From Acidobacteriota bacterium (lineage in GTDB: Bacteria; Acidobacteriota; Thermoanaerobaculia; Multivoradales; Multivoraceae), in the NCBI GenBank assembly GCA_021296535.1, contig JAGWAG010000035.1, positions 1 through 44,156 of the forward strand: a stretch of DNA of 44,156 nucleotides, written 5' to 3'. The notes beneath the pieces are model-generated. The model had not been told where the DNA came from. It saw nothing but the letters and a program-made list of their open reading frames with translations, and made no database searches. Positions 16,047 through 25,125 of the stretch are shown here, piece by piece. Both the position numbers and the translations under genes were made by a program. Each line of letters begins with the position of its first letter. Position 1 is the first letter of the stretch.

Positions 16047-17317
16047 CTGCCAGCCGCCATCGCGCTCGCAAGACGCGTCCGAAACCAGCGCCGGAGCCGG
16101 AACCCGAGTTCGTCGGCCGGAGCCGCCGTAGAGGGCCTGAAGGCGAACTCCTCCTTCGTGGGATCGACGCGCGGAGAATCGAGGAAGGCCACCAGGGGCG
16201 CCAGACTACGCTCCCAGGAGAAGGTCGCCAGCGCCCGCTCCCTGCCGCGAAAGGCTCTCGCCTCGACCTCCGGTCCGCCGGCGACCAACTCAGCGAGACC
16301 CGCTCTCAGCGCTTCGACATCGCCGCACGGTGCCACGAGGCCGGCATCCCAGTCCTTCAGCAGGCGGGGCACGGTGCCGCCATCAGTGGTCAGCACCGGA
16401 CAGCCGACCGCGAGGGCATCGACGAACCGGGTGCGCAGCGACAGATCGGTCTCCAGTCCCGGTCGATGGCAGGCCGTCAGCGCGTCAACGTCCCGCAACA
16501 GGTCGTAGCGCCGCTCGAATGGAACCCAATCGATAAAGCCGATCCGTTCCGGATCCTCACGCCTGCTTCGCGCCTCCACCTCTTCCAGCAGCCGTTGAGG
16601 TGCCTGCGCGCCCGGCGGCTGCCGAACAAACAGGAGACGAGCGTTCGCCGCGGGCAGCGCAGCGAAGGCCTGGAGGAGGGGCTCCGGGTCGTACCAGTCG
16701 TACAGGCCGCCGAACAACAGCCGCCGCTCGCCCGTGGCCCGCGGAGGCAGCAACGGTCGGTAGTCAGGCAGCGGATCCGGCACGCCGAACGGCGCCTCGA
16801 CGATGAGGCCGGAGAGACTCGGATCATCGCGGTAGCGGTGGGGGTTCACCCGGCCCAGGGCAGTCAGGAAGCCCAGGTAGTAGGCGCGCTGTTCGGACGA
16901 GGAGCAGAGGAAGAAATCGCCCCGAGCGAGCTGATGAACCCAGGTCTGATGATCGTTCCGGTACGGATCGAGTCCCAGCGTGTCGAAGTGGGTCAGGTTC
17001 TCCACAAGGAATGGATCATAAAGATCGACCGCGGTCGGCAAGTCGGGCAGCTCGTGGAGCACGTTGTTGGCCAACTGTCCCTGGGCCACGGCGACATCGC
17101 AGTCCTCCAGCAACACCGCCAGCGGCGCGGAGTCGAATTCGCGCACTTCCGCCGACCCACTGCCGACGTCCGGCGATTCCCCGGAACGCCAGGGAGACAC
17201 AAGGACGGTGCGGAACCCGAACTCGGGAAGGCGATGCGCCATCTCCAGGTAGCGGATTCCGATACCGGCCGCGCGTTCACCGAGCGCCTCGCTGCACACC
17301 AGGCCAACACGCGTCAC
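16043..17317 (-). CDS. Glycosyltransferase, GT-B fold (GT4-like)
   Basis: This 424-residue two-domain GT-B protein has an N-terminal acceptor domain that starts TRVGLVCSEALGERAAGIGI, and includes VAVAQGQLANN and TAVDLYDPFLVENL. The C-terminal donor domain has RRLLFGGLYDWYDPEPLLQA, IGFIDWVPFERRYDLL and DLSLRTRFVDALAVGCPVLTTDG, the last resembling the E-x7-E donor-binding region with SLRTR in place of the usual pattern. The start is GTG at 17317, with GAGGAG about nine bases upstream. It is the second gene of the glycosyltransferase run, 48 bases after the deacetylase fusion gene. Substrate unknown. Confidence 0.85.
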   Translation of the reverse strand: MTRVGLVCSEALGERAAGIGIRYLEMAHRLPEFGFRTVLVSPWRSGESPDVGSGSAEVREFDSAPLAVLLEDCDVAVAQGQLANNVLHELPDLPTAVDLYDPFLVENLTHFDTLGLDPYRNDHQTWVHQLARGDFFLCSSSEQRAYYLGFLTALGRVNPHRYRDDPSLSGLIVEAPFGVPDPLPDYRPLLPPRATGERRLLFGGLYDWYDPEPLLQAFAALPAANARLLFVRQPPGAQAPQRLLEEVEARSRREDPERIGFIDWVPFERRYDLLRDVDALTACHRPGLETDLSLRTRFVDALAVGCPVLTTDGGTVPRLLKDWDAGLVAPCGDVEALRAGLAELVAGGPEVEARAFRGRERALATFSWERSLAPLVAFLDSPRVDPTKEEFAFRPSTAAPADELGFRLRRWFRTRLASAMAAGR

Positions 17318-17365
17318 CGGCCGACTCCTCTAGCTCTCACTCCCACTCCGAAAACGGGCCAGCCG

Positions 17366-19478
17366 TCAGCCATCGGAGCCGCGCAGCGACTGCAGGCGTT
17401 CACGCAATCGCCAGGCTCTCGTTGCTTTCATTGCCTCGATCTCGGCTTGCAGGTCCCGTTCACGACCGTGAAGCCTGTGGATCTCGGCTTCATGCTTCTC
17501 CTCCAGAGTCTGTAGCCGCTTGATCTCCGCACCGCGTTCTGAATGCGACGACTCCAGCTCACGCTCACGAGCCTGCAAACGCTCGATCTCCGCGCCGAGG
17601 TCCGAATGCGACGACCCCAACTCACGCTCGCGAGCCTGCAAGCGCTCGATCTCCGCGCCGAGGTCCGAATGCGACGACTCCAACTCACGCTCGCGGGCCT
17701 GCAAACGCTCGATCTCCGCGCCGAGGTCCGAATGCGACGACTCCAACTCACGCTCGCGGGCCCGCAAACGCTCGATCTCCGCGCTGAGGTCCGAATGCGA
17801 CGACTCCAACTCACGCTCGCGGGCCCGCACTCGCTCCAGGTCCCGCTGACGTCCGCGAATCTGGGCGCGAGCCGCCTCGCCGGCCAGGACCGCCTGGCGG
17901 CGCATTCGAGTTACCGCTCGCGCCAGTGCATCCGGGCCGAGGTCCGTCGCGTGTTTACTCAGGACCTTCGCTTTCAGCGTCTCAAAGTCGGGGCGGGCAG
18001 AAGCCGCCCCACCAAGTGCATGACCTCCTGAGAGTTCGTCCGCCGCGCCGTCCAGGAAGTGCCGGTACTCGCACGTCGTGCGAGCGAGGTGGACGAAGCT
18101 CGATGAGCGCGACACGCGAATCAGCAGATCCCAATCCTCGAAGATCGGCAACTGAAGATCGAACGAGCCCGCCCGCTCCAGCGCTTCCCTCGTCATCAGA
18201 ACCGTATGGAACGGAATGTAGTTGTCGAGGAGGAGGATCGTCCGATCGAAGTCCCGGCTGTACGGGAGGCGCCGGCTGCTCTCCCTCCAACCGCTCGTAC
18301 TCGGTTCGTAGCAGACGACGGCCGCATCGCTGTAGGCGACATCCACACCGTCGCGGAGCATCGCAGTCAAGCTCTCCAGGTGTTCCGGCGCCAACAAGTC
18401 ATCGTCGTCCAGGAAACCGATGCAGTCGCCAGTCGCCGCCTCCACGCCGGCCTGCGCCGCGGCCGACCGACCTCGATTCTCCGCGAAGTCAACGCGACGC
18501 ACTTCGAACGGGAAGTCCTCCGCCACTTCGGGGCGCCGGCCGCCGTCGTTTACGAGAACGACCTCTACGTTCCGGTAGGTACTCAGCGCCAGACTGTTCA
18601 GTGCCTCCGCCAGCCGCCGGGGTCGGTTGTACGTCCGGACCACGATCGACACCCGGCGAGGCGACGTGACTGCGACCAGCGAAGGTGCACCGCCCAGGTA
18701 CGCGATCAGTTGAGCCGGACTTCGGGTGGTGAAGTCACTCGCAGTCAACTGGCAGTAGCCCTCGGCGTAGCGGCATGAATCCGGCAGCGTGAGCGACCGG
18801 TAACGCCGCAGACCTCGACAGGAGCCCATGTAGTCGTGGCGTTCCAACTGGCTTCGATAGTGGGCCATCGCATCGACGACTCGGTCCAGCTCAGCCGTCA
18901 CGTCGACGAGCAGATCGGGGTAGAAGGGGTGGTTTACCTCGTAGCAGAGAACCCGCAGCGCCAGGTCGCCGACGCTTGAGTCGTCGTCCTGGCTGGCAAG
19001 CTCTTCGCCCCCTTCCGTTCGTCCCCGCCTGCGGTTGATCAAGGCCTCGTGTAGCGCGCGAAACGTCGCCTGATGATCCGGCGTCACTTCGAGAGGTGAT
19101 GGCGCGAGCAGCAGGTCCGGTCTGTGTTCCTGTAGCAAGGCCTCGATGTGGCTGGTCAGCCGGTCAAGCGAGGAAACGAGCGTGCCATCTCTCAAACCGC
19201 CGTCCGAGCCCGGATGCTCCACGCTGTCGATGCCGAGTACCTTGGCGGCCGCATCCGCTTCCGCCCTCCGCCGGTCGGCGTACTGTTCTCTCTTCCGCAC
19301 CGCCCGAGCCGTCGCTCATGAAGGCACAGACGACCTTCGCGCCGGCCGCGGCGAGTTGCAGGATCAGGCCGCCGCACCCCAGCACCTCGTCATCGTAGTG
19401 GGGCGCCAGGACGAGTACCCGACGAGCCGTCAGGGATTCCGGCGCGGTCGGCGGCAGCGGCCGCTTGTGACCCGTCAC
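17366..19478 (-). pseudogene. PIG-L deacetylase - GT2 glycosyltransferase - coiled-coil fusion, frameshifted
   Basis: From GTG 19478 the first frame encodes the start of a LmbE/PIG-L deacetylase: RRVLVLAPHYDDEVLGCGG, with the zinc motif (usually PHPDDE, here PHYDDE), then CAFMSDGSGG. At about 19296-19305, next to a CCC run, the frame breaks and continues at REQYADRRRAEADAAAKVLG through TPDHQATFRALHEALI and VLCYEVNHPFYPDLLVDV, which completes the deacetylase. A GT2 domain follows: VSIVVRTYNRPRRLAEAL, VLVNDGGRR, ENRGRSAAAQAG, CIGFLDDDDLLAPEHL and LPIFEDWDLLIRV. The end is a long coiled coil with five 21-residue repeats and ATRAWRLRERLQ. The span is one base over a full frame of about 703 residues. 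Zinc-dependent sugar N-deacetylation plus glycosyl transfer is inferred. Confidence 0.82.
17510..17824 (-). repeat. Five tandem 63-bp repeats encoding a 21-residue heptad coiled coil
   Basis: Five head-to-tail units of exactly 63 bases lie inside the fusion gene. Each encodes A-R-E-R-E-L-E-S-S-H-S-D-L-G-A-E-I-E-R-L-Q with a few substitutions; the unit nearest the C-terminus has SERGAEIK. The 21 residues equal three heptads, so the coiled-coil register is kept across every unit. Units 2-4 are nearly identical in DNA, which points to recent unequal exchange or slippage. Confidence 0.93.
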
Positions 19479-19575
19479 GGCACCAGCCCGGTGCAGGGTT
19501 GCGCCGGGAGCAGGACCGGCCGGACGGGGCTATGGCGGTTCTCGTTCACGGCGCTTCCTGGATCATCGAACATGC

Positions 19576-19602
19576 TACCGGAGGCCGGGCTTTCCTCCGG
19601 TA
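19576..19602. promoter_or_regulatory. Perfect 9-bp inverted repeat just upstream of argS
   Basis: TACCGGAGG (19576-19584) is followed by a 9-base spacer and CCTCCGGTA (19594-19602), ending 16 bases before the argS ATG. TACACT at 19601-19606, overlapping the right arm, would serve as a -10 hexamer, but no good -35 is seen. The repeat could be an operator over the argS promoter or an RNA hairpin near the start codon. It lies in the 140-base divergent gap between the deacetylase fusion and argS. Confidence 0.45.
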
Positions 19603-19618
19603 CACTCCGCGAACTCCG

Positions 19619-21589
19619 ATGCTGCAGCGCAGGAAATCCCTGGTCGCCGACGCGCTGCGAAGTGCCCTTTCGCGCGCATTCGGAGTCGACCACGACCCGA
19701 CCGTGGAAGTGCCGCCCCAGCGGCGGCTGGGGGACTTGGCCAGTCCCTGCGCGCTTCACCTCGCACGCGAGCTTCGCCAGGCGCCGCGGACGATCGCCGA
19801 ACGCCTGATCGAGACTCTGGAACTGCCTTCCGGGTTCGATCGCGTCACCGTCGAAGGCCCGGGCTACGTCAACTTCCACCTCGACCGGACCGCGTTCGCG
19901 GCCGCGATGCTCGACGCGGTTCCCTTGCTGCCCTCGGCGACTGAGGGTCAACCCGCGAAGGTCATCGTCGAACACACGAACATCAATCCGAACAAGGCGG
20001 CGCACATAGGCCACCTGCGCAACGCGGTTCTCGGCGACGTCCTGGCGCGCGCGCTCCGCAGTCTCGGGCGCACGACCGAAGTCCAAAACTACATCGACGA
20101 CACCGGCGTCCAGGTCGCCGACGTCGTGGTCGGCTTCCTCGATCTCCGGGGCTGCTCGGTGGCCGACATCGAAGCCCTGCCGGAGCCGTTCGACTACACC
20201 TGCTGGGATGTCTACAGCGAGGTCGGCCGGTGGTACGGGAGCGACGCGGAACGGCTCGAGCTCCGGCGACGCACCCTTCACGCCCTGGAATCGGGCCGGG
20301 GCCGGCGGGCGGAGGCCGGGCGCCTGGTCGCCAGACGGATCGTCAGCCGCCACCTCGCCACGATGGGCCGCCTCGACATCGACTACGACCTCCTGACGCG
20401 CGAAAGCGAAATCCTGCGCCTGGACTTCTTCGTCGCCGCCTTCGAGCAACTCAAGCAGAGCGGCGCCGTGCGCTTCGAGGAAACCGGCAAGAACGCCGGC
20501 TGCTGGGTCATGCCTCTCTCGGAGAGCCAGGAATTCCAGGGACTGGAGGATCCGGACAAGGTGATCGTACGGTCCGACGGCACGGTGACCTACGTGGGCA
20601 AGGACATCGCCTACCAACTCTGGAAGTTCGGCCTGCTCGGCCGCGATTTCGAGTACGCGCCCTTCCAGGGTGGACCTCGCCGGGATGGACCCTGCGGCGA
20701 AGGACCCCTGTGGGAAACCGGACCTGCTAGCGCCGGCTGCGGCACGGAACAGGCGCCGGCGTTCGGCGCGGCTGCCCGGGTGATCAACGTGATCGACGCC
20801 CGCCAGGCCTACCTGCAGCGGATCGTCCGCGCGGGTCTGGAAGCCCTCGGCCACACCCGCCAGGCCGGCGAGAGCATCCACTTCGCCTATGAGATGGTCG
20901 CCCTGTCCGCCCGCACCGCCGAACAACTGGGCTTCAGCGGCGACGCGGTGCTGGAGATGTCAGGTCGCAAGGGCATCGGCGTCAAGGCGGACGACCTGCT
21001 CGACCAGCTCGAGTCGAAGAGCCGGACCGAGATCGCCGCCCGTCGCGGCGACGGCGACACCGAGGGCACGGCCGACCGGGACGACGAGCTCCTGGCCCGC
21101 CAGATCGCGACCGCGGCGCTGCGCTTCTTCATGGCCCGGGCGACCACCACGCGGGTGATCGCATTCGACATCGACGAAGCCACGGCCTTCGAGGGCGAGA
21201 CGGGACCGTACCTGCAGTACTCCATCGTGCGCGCGAGAAACATCCGCCGTCGCCTGGCGGAAGAGGGCCTGCCGCAGGAAGTCGGCGGACGCCGCGCAGC
21301 GCAACTCCCGTCCGAGGCCTGGCCCGACGACCTCTGGGACCTGGTGCTGCTCGCCTCGAGGTGCCAGGACACCGTCGAGCGCGCGGCAGCCACACTGGAG
21401 CTTTCCCTGATCGCCAGGCACACGGTCGACCTGGCACAGAAGTTCCACGCCATCTACCACCGGCATCCCATCCTGCACGAGAAGGACACCGATCTACGTG
21501 ACGCGCGGCTTGCCGCCACGCAGATCTTCGTGCGCTCCCTCGAAGCCCTGGCCGAGATTCTCGGCGTTCCCCTGCCCGAGCGGATGTAG
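19619..21589 (+). CDS. argS: Arginyl-tRNA synthetase
   Basis: This class I synthetase charges tRNA-Arg. It has 656 residues from the ATG at 19619. The N-terminal Add-1 domain is present (residues 1-110). The HIGH motif is intact in INPNKAAHIGHLRNAVLGD (~126). YIDDTGVQVADV and VTYVGKDIAYQLWKFG are family blocks. The KMSKS position reads EMSGRKGIGVKADDLL (~446). The DALR anticodon-binding domain ends LEALAEILGVPLPERM. Residues ~350-385 hold a Gly/Pro/Cys-rich insertion (FQGGPRRDGPCGEGP...) in the catalytic domain before VINVIDARQAYLQ. No clear ribosome site precedes the ATG. It converges on ftsZ with only 16 bases between the stops. Confidence 0.96.
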   Translation: MLQRRKSLVADALRSALSRAFGVDHDPTVEVPPQRRLGDLASPCALHLARELRQAPRTIAERLIETLELPSGFDRVTVEGPGYVNFHLDRTAFAAAMLDAVPLLPSATEGQPAKVIVEHTNINPNKAAHIGHLRNAVLGDVLARALRSLGRTTEVQNYIDDTGVQVADVVVGFLDLRGCSVADIEALPEPFDYTCWDVYSEVGRWYGSDAERLELRRRTLHALESGRGRRAEAGRLVARRIVSRHLATMGRLDIDYDLLTRESEILRLDFFVAAFEQLKQSGAVRFEETGKNAGCWVMPLSESQEFQGLEDPDKVIVRSDGTVTYVGKDIAYQLWKFGLLGRDFEYAPFQGGPRRDGPCGEGPLWETGPASAGCGTEQAPAFGAAARVINVIDARQAYLQRIVRAGLEALGHTRQAGESIHFAYEMVALSARTAEQLGFSGDAVLEMSGRKGIGVKADDLLDQLESKSRTEIAARRGDGDTEGTADRDDELLARQIATAALRFFMARATTTRVIAFDIDEATAFEGETGPYLQYSIVRARNIRRRLAEEGLPQEVGGRRAAQLPSEAWPDDLWDLVLLASRCQDTVERAAATLELSLIARHTVDLAQKFHAIYHRHPILHEKDTDLRDARLAATQIFVRSLEALAEILGVPLPERM

Positions 21590-21605
21590 CGACGGCCCTG
21601 AGCTG

Positions 21606-22886
21606 TCAGTCCATCTGCTTGCGCAGCACCGTCGGGATGTCGTAGTCGTCGACGTTCCTCCAATTGGGTCCGAAGCCGCCCGGATCGATCTTGTGGCGCT
21701 CGGCCAGCAGGCGATCGCGAAAGTCTGCGTCGCCCGAGTCCTGGTCCTCGGCCGCGACCCCCTCGGAAGCCGTGTCCTCCGCCTGGCCGGCGGCGGAGAG
21801 ACCATCCGGTGAATCCGCTGCCACGTCCGTCTCGACGCCCGCGGGCTGCGACTCCAGGCCGTCCATCCGAGGCTGCCGGTTCTCGGCGAAGCCGGTCGCG
21901 ATCACGGTGACCTTCATCTCGTCTTCCATCGTCTCGTCGACCACCAGGCCGGAGATGATGTTCGCGTTCGAATCCACAGCCTCGGTGACCATGCGGGCCG
22001 CCTCGGCGACCTCGTGGAGCGTCAGCGAGTTGCCGCCCGTGATGTTGATCAGGCAGCCCCCGGCGCCTTCGATCGAGGCGTCCTCGAGCAGGGGCGAAGA
22101 CACGGCGCGCTGAGCCGCCTCGAGGGCCCGGTTCTCGCCCGACGCCACGCCGGTACCCATCACCGCGATCCCCTGAGCGCACATGATGGCCCGCACGTCC
22201 GCGAAGTCGGCGTTCACCTCGCCCGGCATCGTGATCAGGTCGCTGATCCCCTGAACCGACTGGCGCAGAACATCGTCGGCGGTAAGGAAGGCCTCCGAGA
22301 GCACCGTACCCCGATCGACGAAGCTCAGCAGACGCTCGTTCGGGATGGCGATCACCGTGTCGACCGCCTTGTGCAGCTCTTCCAGGCCGCGCTCCGCGAT
22401 CCGCATCCGACGCCGGCCCTCGAAAACGAACGGCTTCGTGACCACCGCGACGGTCAGCGCTCCGGCCTCCGCCGCCAGCGAACCGATGATGGGCACGGCG
22501 CCAGTGCCGGTCCCGCCGCCGAGTCCCGCCGCCAGGAAGACCATGTCGGCGCCGCCCAACACATCGAGGATCTTGTCCGTGTCCTCCAGGGCCGAGTTGC
22601 GACCGATGTCCGGGTCGGCCCCAGCCCCCAGGCCACGCGTGATCTTGCGGCCGAGCTGCAGCTTCGTCTCCGCCTCACAGCGGCGGAGCGCCTGCAGGTC
22701 CGTGTTTGCCGCGATGAACTCGATGCCGCTCAGCTTGCTGGCGATCATCCGGTTCACGGCATTGCCGCCGCCGCCGCCGACACCGACGACCTTGATCTTG
22801 GCCGGGCCGAAGCTCTCCTCGGAGGAAGTCGCCTCTTCGATCATCGGCTCCATCGCGGCCGGCTGCTGTTCTTCCATCAGAATCAT
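21606..22886 (-). CDS. ftsZ: Cell division protein FtsZ
   Basis: FtsZ is the tubulin-like GTPase that forms the division ring. It has 426 residues. After a 30-residue acidic tail (residues 1-28), the GTP fold begins [19 protein letters not shown]. The tubulin signature is intact as [12 protein letters not shown] (~125). The T7 loop and [17 protein letters not shown] follow. After a disordered acidic linker, the conserved C-terminal peptide is [12 protein letters not shown], which binds FtsA. A strong ribosome site (AAAGGAAGAG) lies four bases upstream of the ATG at 22886, and a GAACC/GGTTC hairpin lies before it, so this last dcw gene has its own robust translation signal. It is 41 bases downstream of ftsA. 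Confidence 0.98.
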   Translation of the reverse strand: MILMEEQQPAAMEPMIEEATSSEESFGPAKIKVVGVGGGGGNAVNRMIASKLSGIEFIAANTDLQALRRCEAETKLQLGRKITRGLGAGADPDIGRNSALEDTDKILDVLGGADMVFLAAGLGGGTGTGAVPIIGSLAAEAGALTVAVVTKPFVFEGRRRMRIAERGLEELHKAVDTVIAIPNERLLSFVDRGTVLSEAFLTADDVLRQSVQGISDLITMPGEVNADFADVRAIMCAQGIAVMGTGVASGENRALEAAQRAVSSPLLEDASIEGAGGCLINITGGNSLTLHEVAEAARMVTEAVDSNANIISGLVVDETMEDEMKVTVIATGFAENRQPRMDGLESQPAGVETDVAADSPDGLSAAGQAEDTASEGVAAEDQDSGDADFRDRLLAERHKIDPGGFGPNWRNVDDYDIPTVLRKQMD

Positions 22887-22927
22887 GGCACTCTTCCTTT
22901 CGAACCCTCCGGTTCAGTAACTCAAGA

Positions 22928-24178
22928 TCAGAGAAGATCGTTGAACATCTGGCGCAGGCTGCCCATCACCCCGCGCACTCCGCGGGTGGACGCCTGACGT
23001 GCAAGCGGTAAACGGGCCTGCTCTCCGGCGACGGCGTAGCGCACCAGACCGGCCGCGGTAGCCCACGTCGGATCAGTAAGGCCCTCGATTTCGCTGACCA
23101 AACCGATCGGCACCCCGTACCGCGCGTCGCACGAGAAGAACTGCTGGGCCAGTTCCGGCAGACCGGCCAGCTTCGAACCGCCGCCGGTGAGGACGACTCC
23201 GGCCCGAAGCTGATCGGCGCAGCCCGCTTTCTCCATCTCGACCTGGACGAGATGGAACATCTCCTCGGCGCGCGCCTGCAGGATCTCGGCGAGCCGCGCC
23301 CGCGCAATCGTCCGGCTCGCGCCTCCCCCCACGGTCGGCACCGCGACTCCCTCGCTGCCGTCAACCAGGCCGGAGAGGCAGCAGCCGTCGCGAAGCTTCA
23401 GCGTTTCGGCGCCGGCGAAGGAGGTTCGCAGCACGGATGCCAGGTCGGCCGTGAAGTGGCTCGCACCGAACGGGAGGACGCCGCTGTGTTGAACCTCCGC
23501 CTGGTGGAAGAAGGCGAATCCGCAGGTGCCGGACCCGATCTCCAGCATCAGAACGCCGAGTTCGCGTTCATCGGGGAGCAGGACCGCTTCCGCCGTCGCC
23601 AGCGGCTCGAACACGACCTCCGCCGCTTCCACGCCGGCCTGGTTCAGGCACCGGACCAGCGTCCTCGTTCGCGGCGCGTGCCCCATGACCAGGTGAACCT
23701 TGGCCTCGAGACGGCTGCCCAGCATCCCTTGAGGGTCGGCGATGCCGCCGTGGTCGTCGACGGCGAACTCCTGTGGGATTGCGTGCAGGATCTCGCGGTC
23801 GGGAGGAAGCGGCACGTCCCGGGCGGCGTTCAGGACCAGATCAATGTCGGCGCGGGCTATGCCTCGGTCGCTACCGTCGATGTAGGCCGTGCCGTGACTG
23901 TTCGCGGAGCGCAGATCGCTGCCGCCGACACCGACAAAGGCCCGGGAGATCTCGGTTCCCGCCATCGCTTCGGCCTCCTCGGTAGCCCGCCGCAGCGACT
24001 TGACCGTCGCCTCGACGTTCACGATGTGGCCCTTGAGCGTGCCGCGGTTGGGCGCCTTGCCAACCCCCACGACCTTCAGGCCGGGCGCCCCGTCGATCTC
24101 GGTGCGCTCGACGATCAGCACGGCGACCTTCGCCGAACCGACATCGATGGCTACCAAACGCGTGTCCGTTTTCGGCAT
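22928..24178 (-). CDS. ftsA: Cell division protein FtsA
   Basis: FtsA is the actin-like protein that anchors FtsZ to the membrane. It has 416 residues. Phosphate-1 is LVAIDVGSAKVAVLIVE. The 1C subdomain includes the SHQ-type region (INVEATVKSLRRATEEAEAMAG, RAFVGVGGSDLRSANSHG). Phosphate-2, usually DxGGGTTD, here reads MLEIGSGTCGFAFF: Asp is replaced by Glu and the final T-D by C-G. The adenosine motif VVLTGGGSKLAGLPELA is normal. The C-terminal amphipathic helix is GVMGSLRQMFNDLL, the membrane-targeting element. The ATG at 24178 follows ftsQ by 17 bases. Confidence 0.96.
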   Translation of the reverse strand: MPKTDTRLVAIDVGSAKVAVLIVERTEIDGAPGLKVVGVGKAPNRGTLKGHIVNVEATVKSLRRATEEAEAMAGTEISRAFVGVGGSDLRSANSHGTAYIDGSDRGIARADIDLVLNAARDVPLPPDREILHAIPQEFAVDDHGGIADPQGMLGSRLEAKVHLVMGHAPRTRTLVRCLNQAGVEAAEVVFEPLATAEAVLLPDERELGVLMLEIGSGTCGFAFFHQAEVQHSGVLPFGASHFTADLASVLRTSFAGAETLKLRDGCCLSGLVDGSEGVAVPTVGGGASRTIARARLAEILQARAEEMFHLVQVEMEKAGCADQLRAGVVLTGGGSKLAGLPELAQQFFSCDARYGVPIGLVSEIEGLTDPTWATAAGLVRYAVAGEQARLPLARQASTRGVRGVMGSLRQMFNDLL

Positions 24179-24195
24179 CGTCTCGTCCTCCCCTG

Positions 24196-25125
24196 CTAAG
24201 AGGGATCTCCACCCTTCACCCCGTCGGCGGAACCGCCGCTACCCGGCGCTTCCGTCGACAGCACTATCCGGTCCCTGAACCGCAGATCGACGACTTCGGG
24301 ATCGCTGTGTTCCCTGATCGCCACCTCGAGCAGCTCGAACACCGAGCCCTTCGCGGTCAGATCCCTTTCGCGGACCAGGACGGTCGCCGGCCGGCCGCTG
24401 CGCTCGAACAGATAGTCGTCGTCGTCGCTCAGTACTCCGACCGCGAACACCTCGCGGCCCCAGGCGAACGACTTCACCTCGCTGGACACGTCGATGGCCC
24501 GTTTCAACGTCCGCGCGAGCACTTCGCCCGAGACGTCCCTCGAAGCGAGTCCCGTGACACCGGGATTCCGCGCCGGACTCTCGCCGACACGCTCCCCGAG
24601 CAGCGCGCTCTGAATCGACACCCGAATCAGGGCGCTCCCGGCGCCGGGGGCTGGACCGCCGCCGCAGAGATCGGCGGCGCGCTCGCAAGCCACGATCGCC
24701 CTGCCGTCACGATCAATGATCCAGGACCGATCTCCCGACTCGAACACCGCCGCCGGCTCGTGTTCCACGATCCGTACATCGAGCTGGTCCGGCAGGTTCT
24801 TCACCAGCTTCGCTTCCCGCACCCACTCATGCTCGAGCCGCGCCGCGGCGTCCTCCAGGGAGAGCAATGGCAGGTTGCGTCCCACCAGGCCGGCAAGTCG
24901 GGCGCGTACCCACTCCTCGGACACCCGCGCCCCTGTCTCCACCGCGATATCGGGCTTCAGCTTGAACGCCGGCGCCGTCGCCAGCCAGACGCCAACCGCC
25001 ACGACCGGCGCCACGCCCAGAAGAACCTTGGAAACGCCCATCGCAAACCAGACGACGGGCCGCGGGCGACGACGGCGCACGAGCCGGCGCACGACGAAGG
25101 GTCCCCCGGTTCTGCCGCGGCTCAT
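24196..25125 (-). CDS. ftsQ: Cell division protein FtsQ
   Basis: FtsQ is the bitopic divisome protein that links FtsB and FtsL to the early ring. It has 309 residues from the ATG at 25125. An Arg-rich cytoplasmic tail (RRLVRRRRPRP) leads to one membrane helix (LLGVAPVVAVGVWLATAPAF). A POTRA-like segment follows (VSEEWVRARLAGLVGRNLPL; LEHEWVREAKLVKNLPDQLD; VRIVEHEPAAVFE), then the FtsQ beta domain with SWIIDRDGRAI. It overlaps the murC stop as ATGA. No ddl or murB separates it from murC. Confidence 0.93.
   Translation of the reverse strand: MSRGRTGGPFVVRRLVRRRRPRPVVWFAMGVSKVLLGVAPVVAVGVWLATAPAFKLKPDIAVETGARVSEEWVRARLAGLVGRNLPLLSLEDAAARLEHEWVREAKLVKNLPDQLDVRIVEHEPAAVFESGDRSWIIDRDGRAIVACERAADLCGGGPAPGAGSALIRVSIQSALLGERVGESPARNPGVTGLASRDVSGEVLARTLKRAIDVSSEVKSFAWGREVFAVGVLSDDDDYLFERSGRPATVLVRERDLTAKGSVFELLEVAIREHSDPEVVDLRFRDRIVLSTEAPGSGGSADGVKGGDPS

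Noticed and set aside
17510-17824. CRISPR array, suggested by regular repeats
   Set aside because: The repeats are contiguous without unique spacers and encode an in-phase coiled coil.
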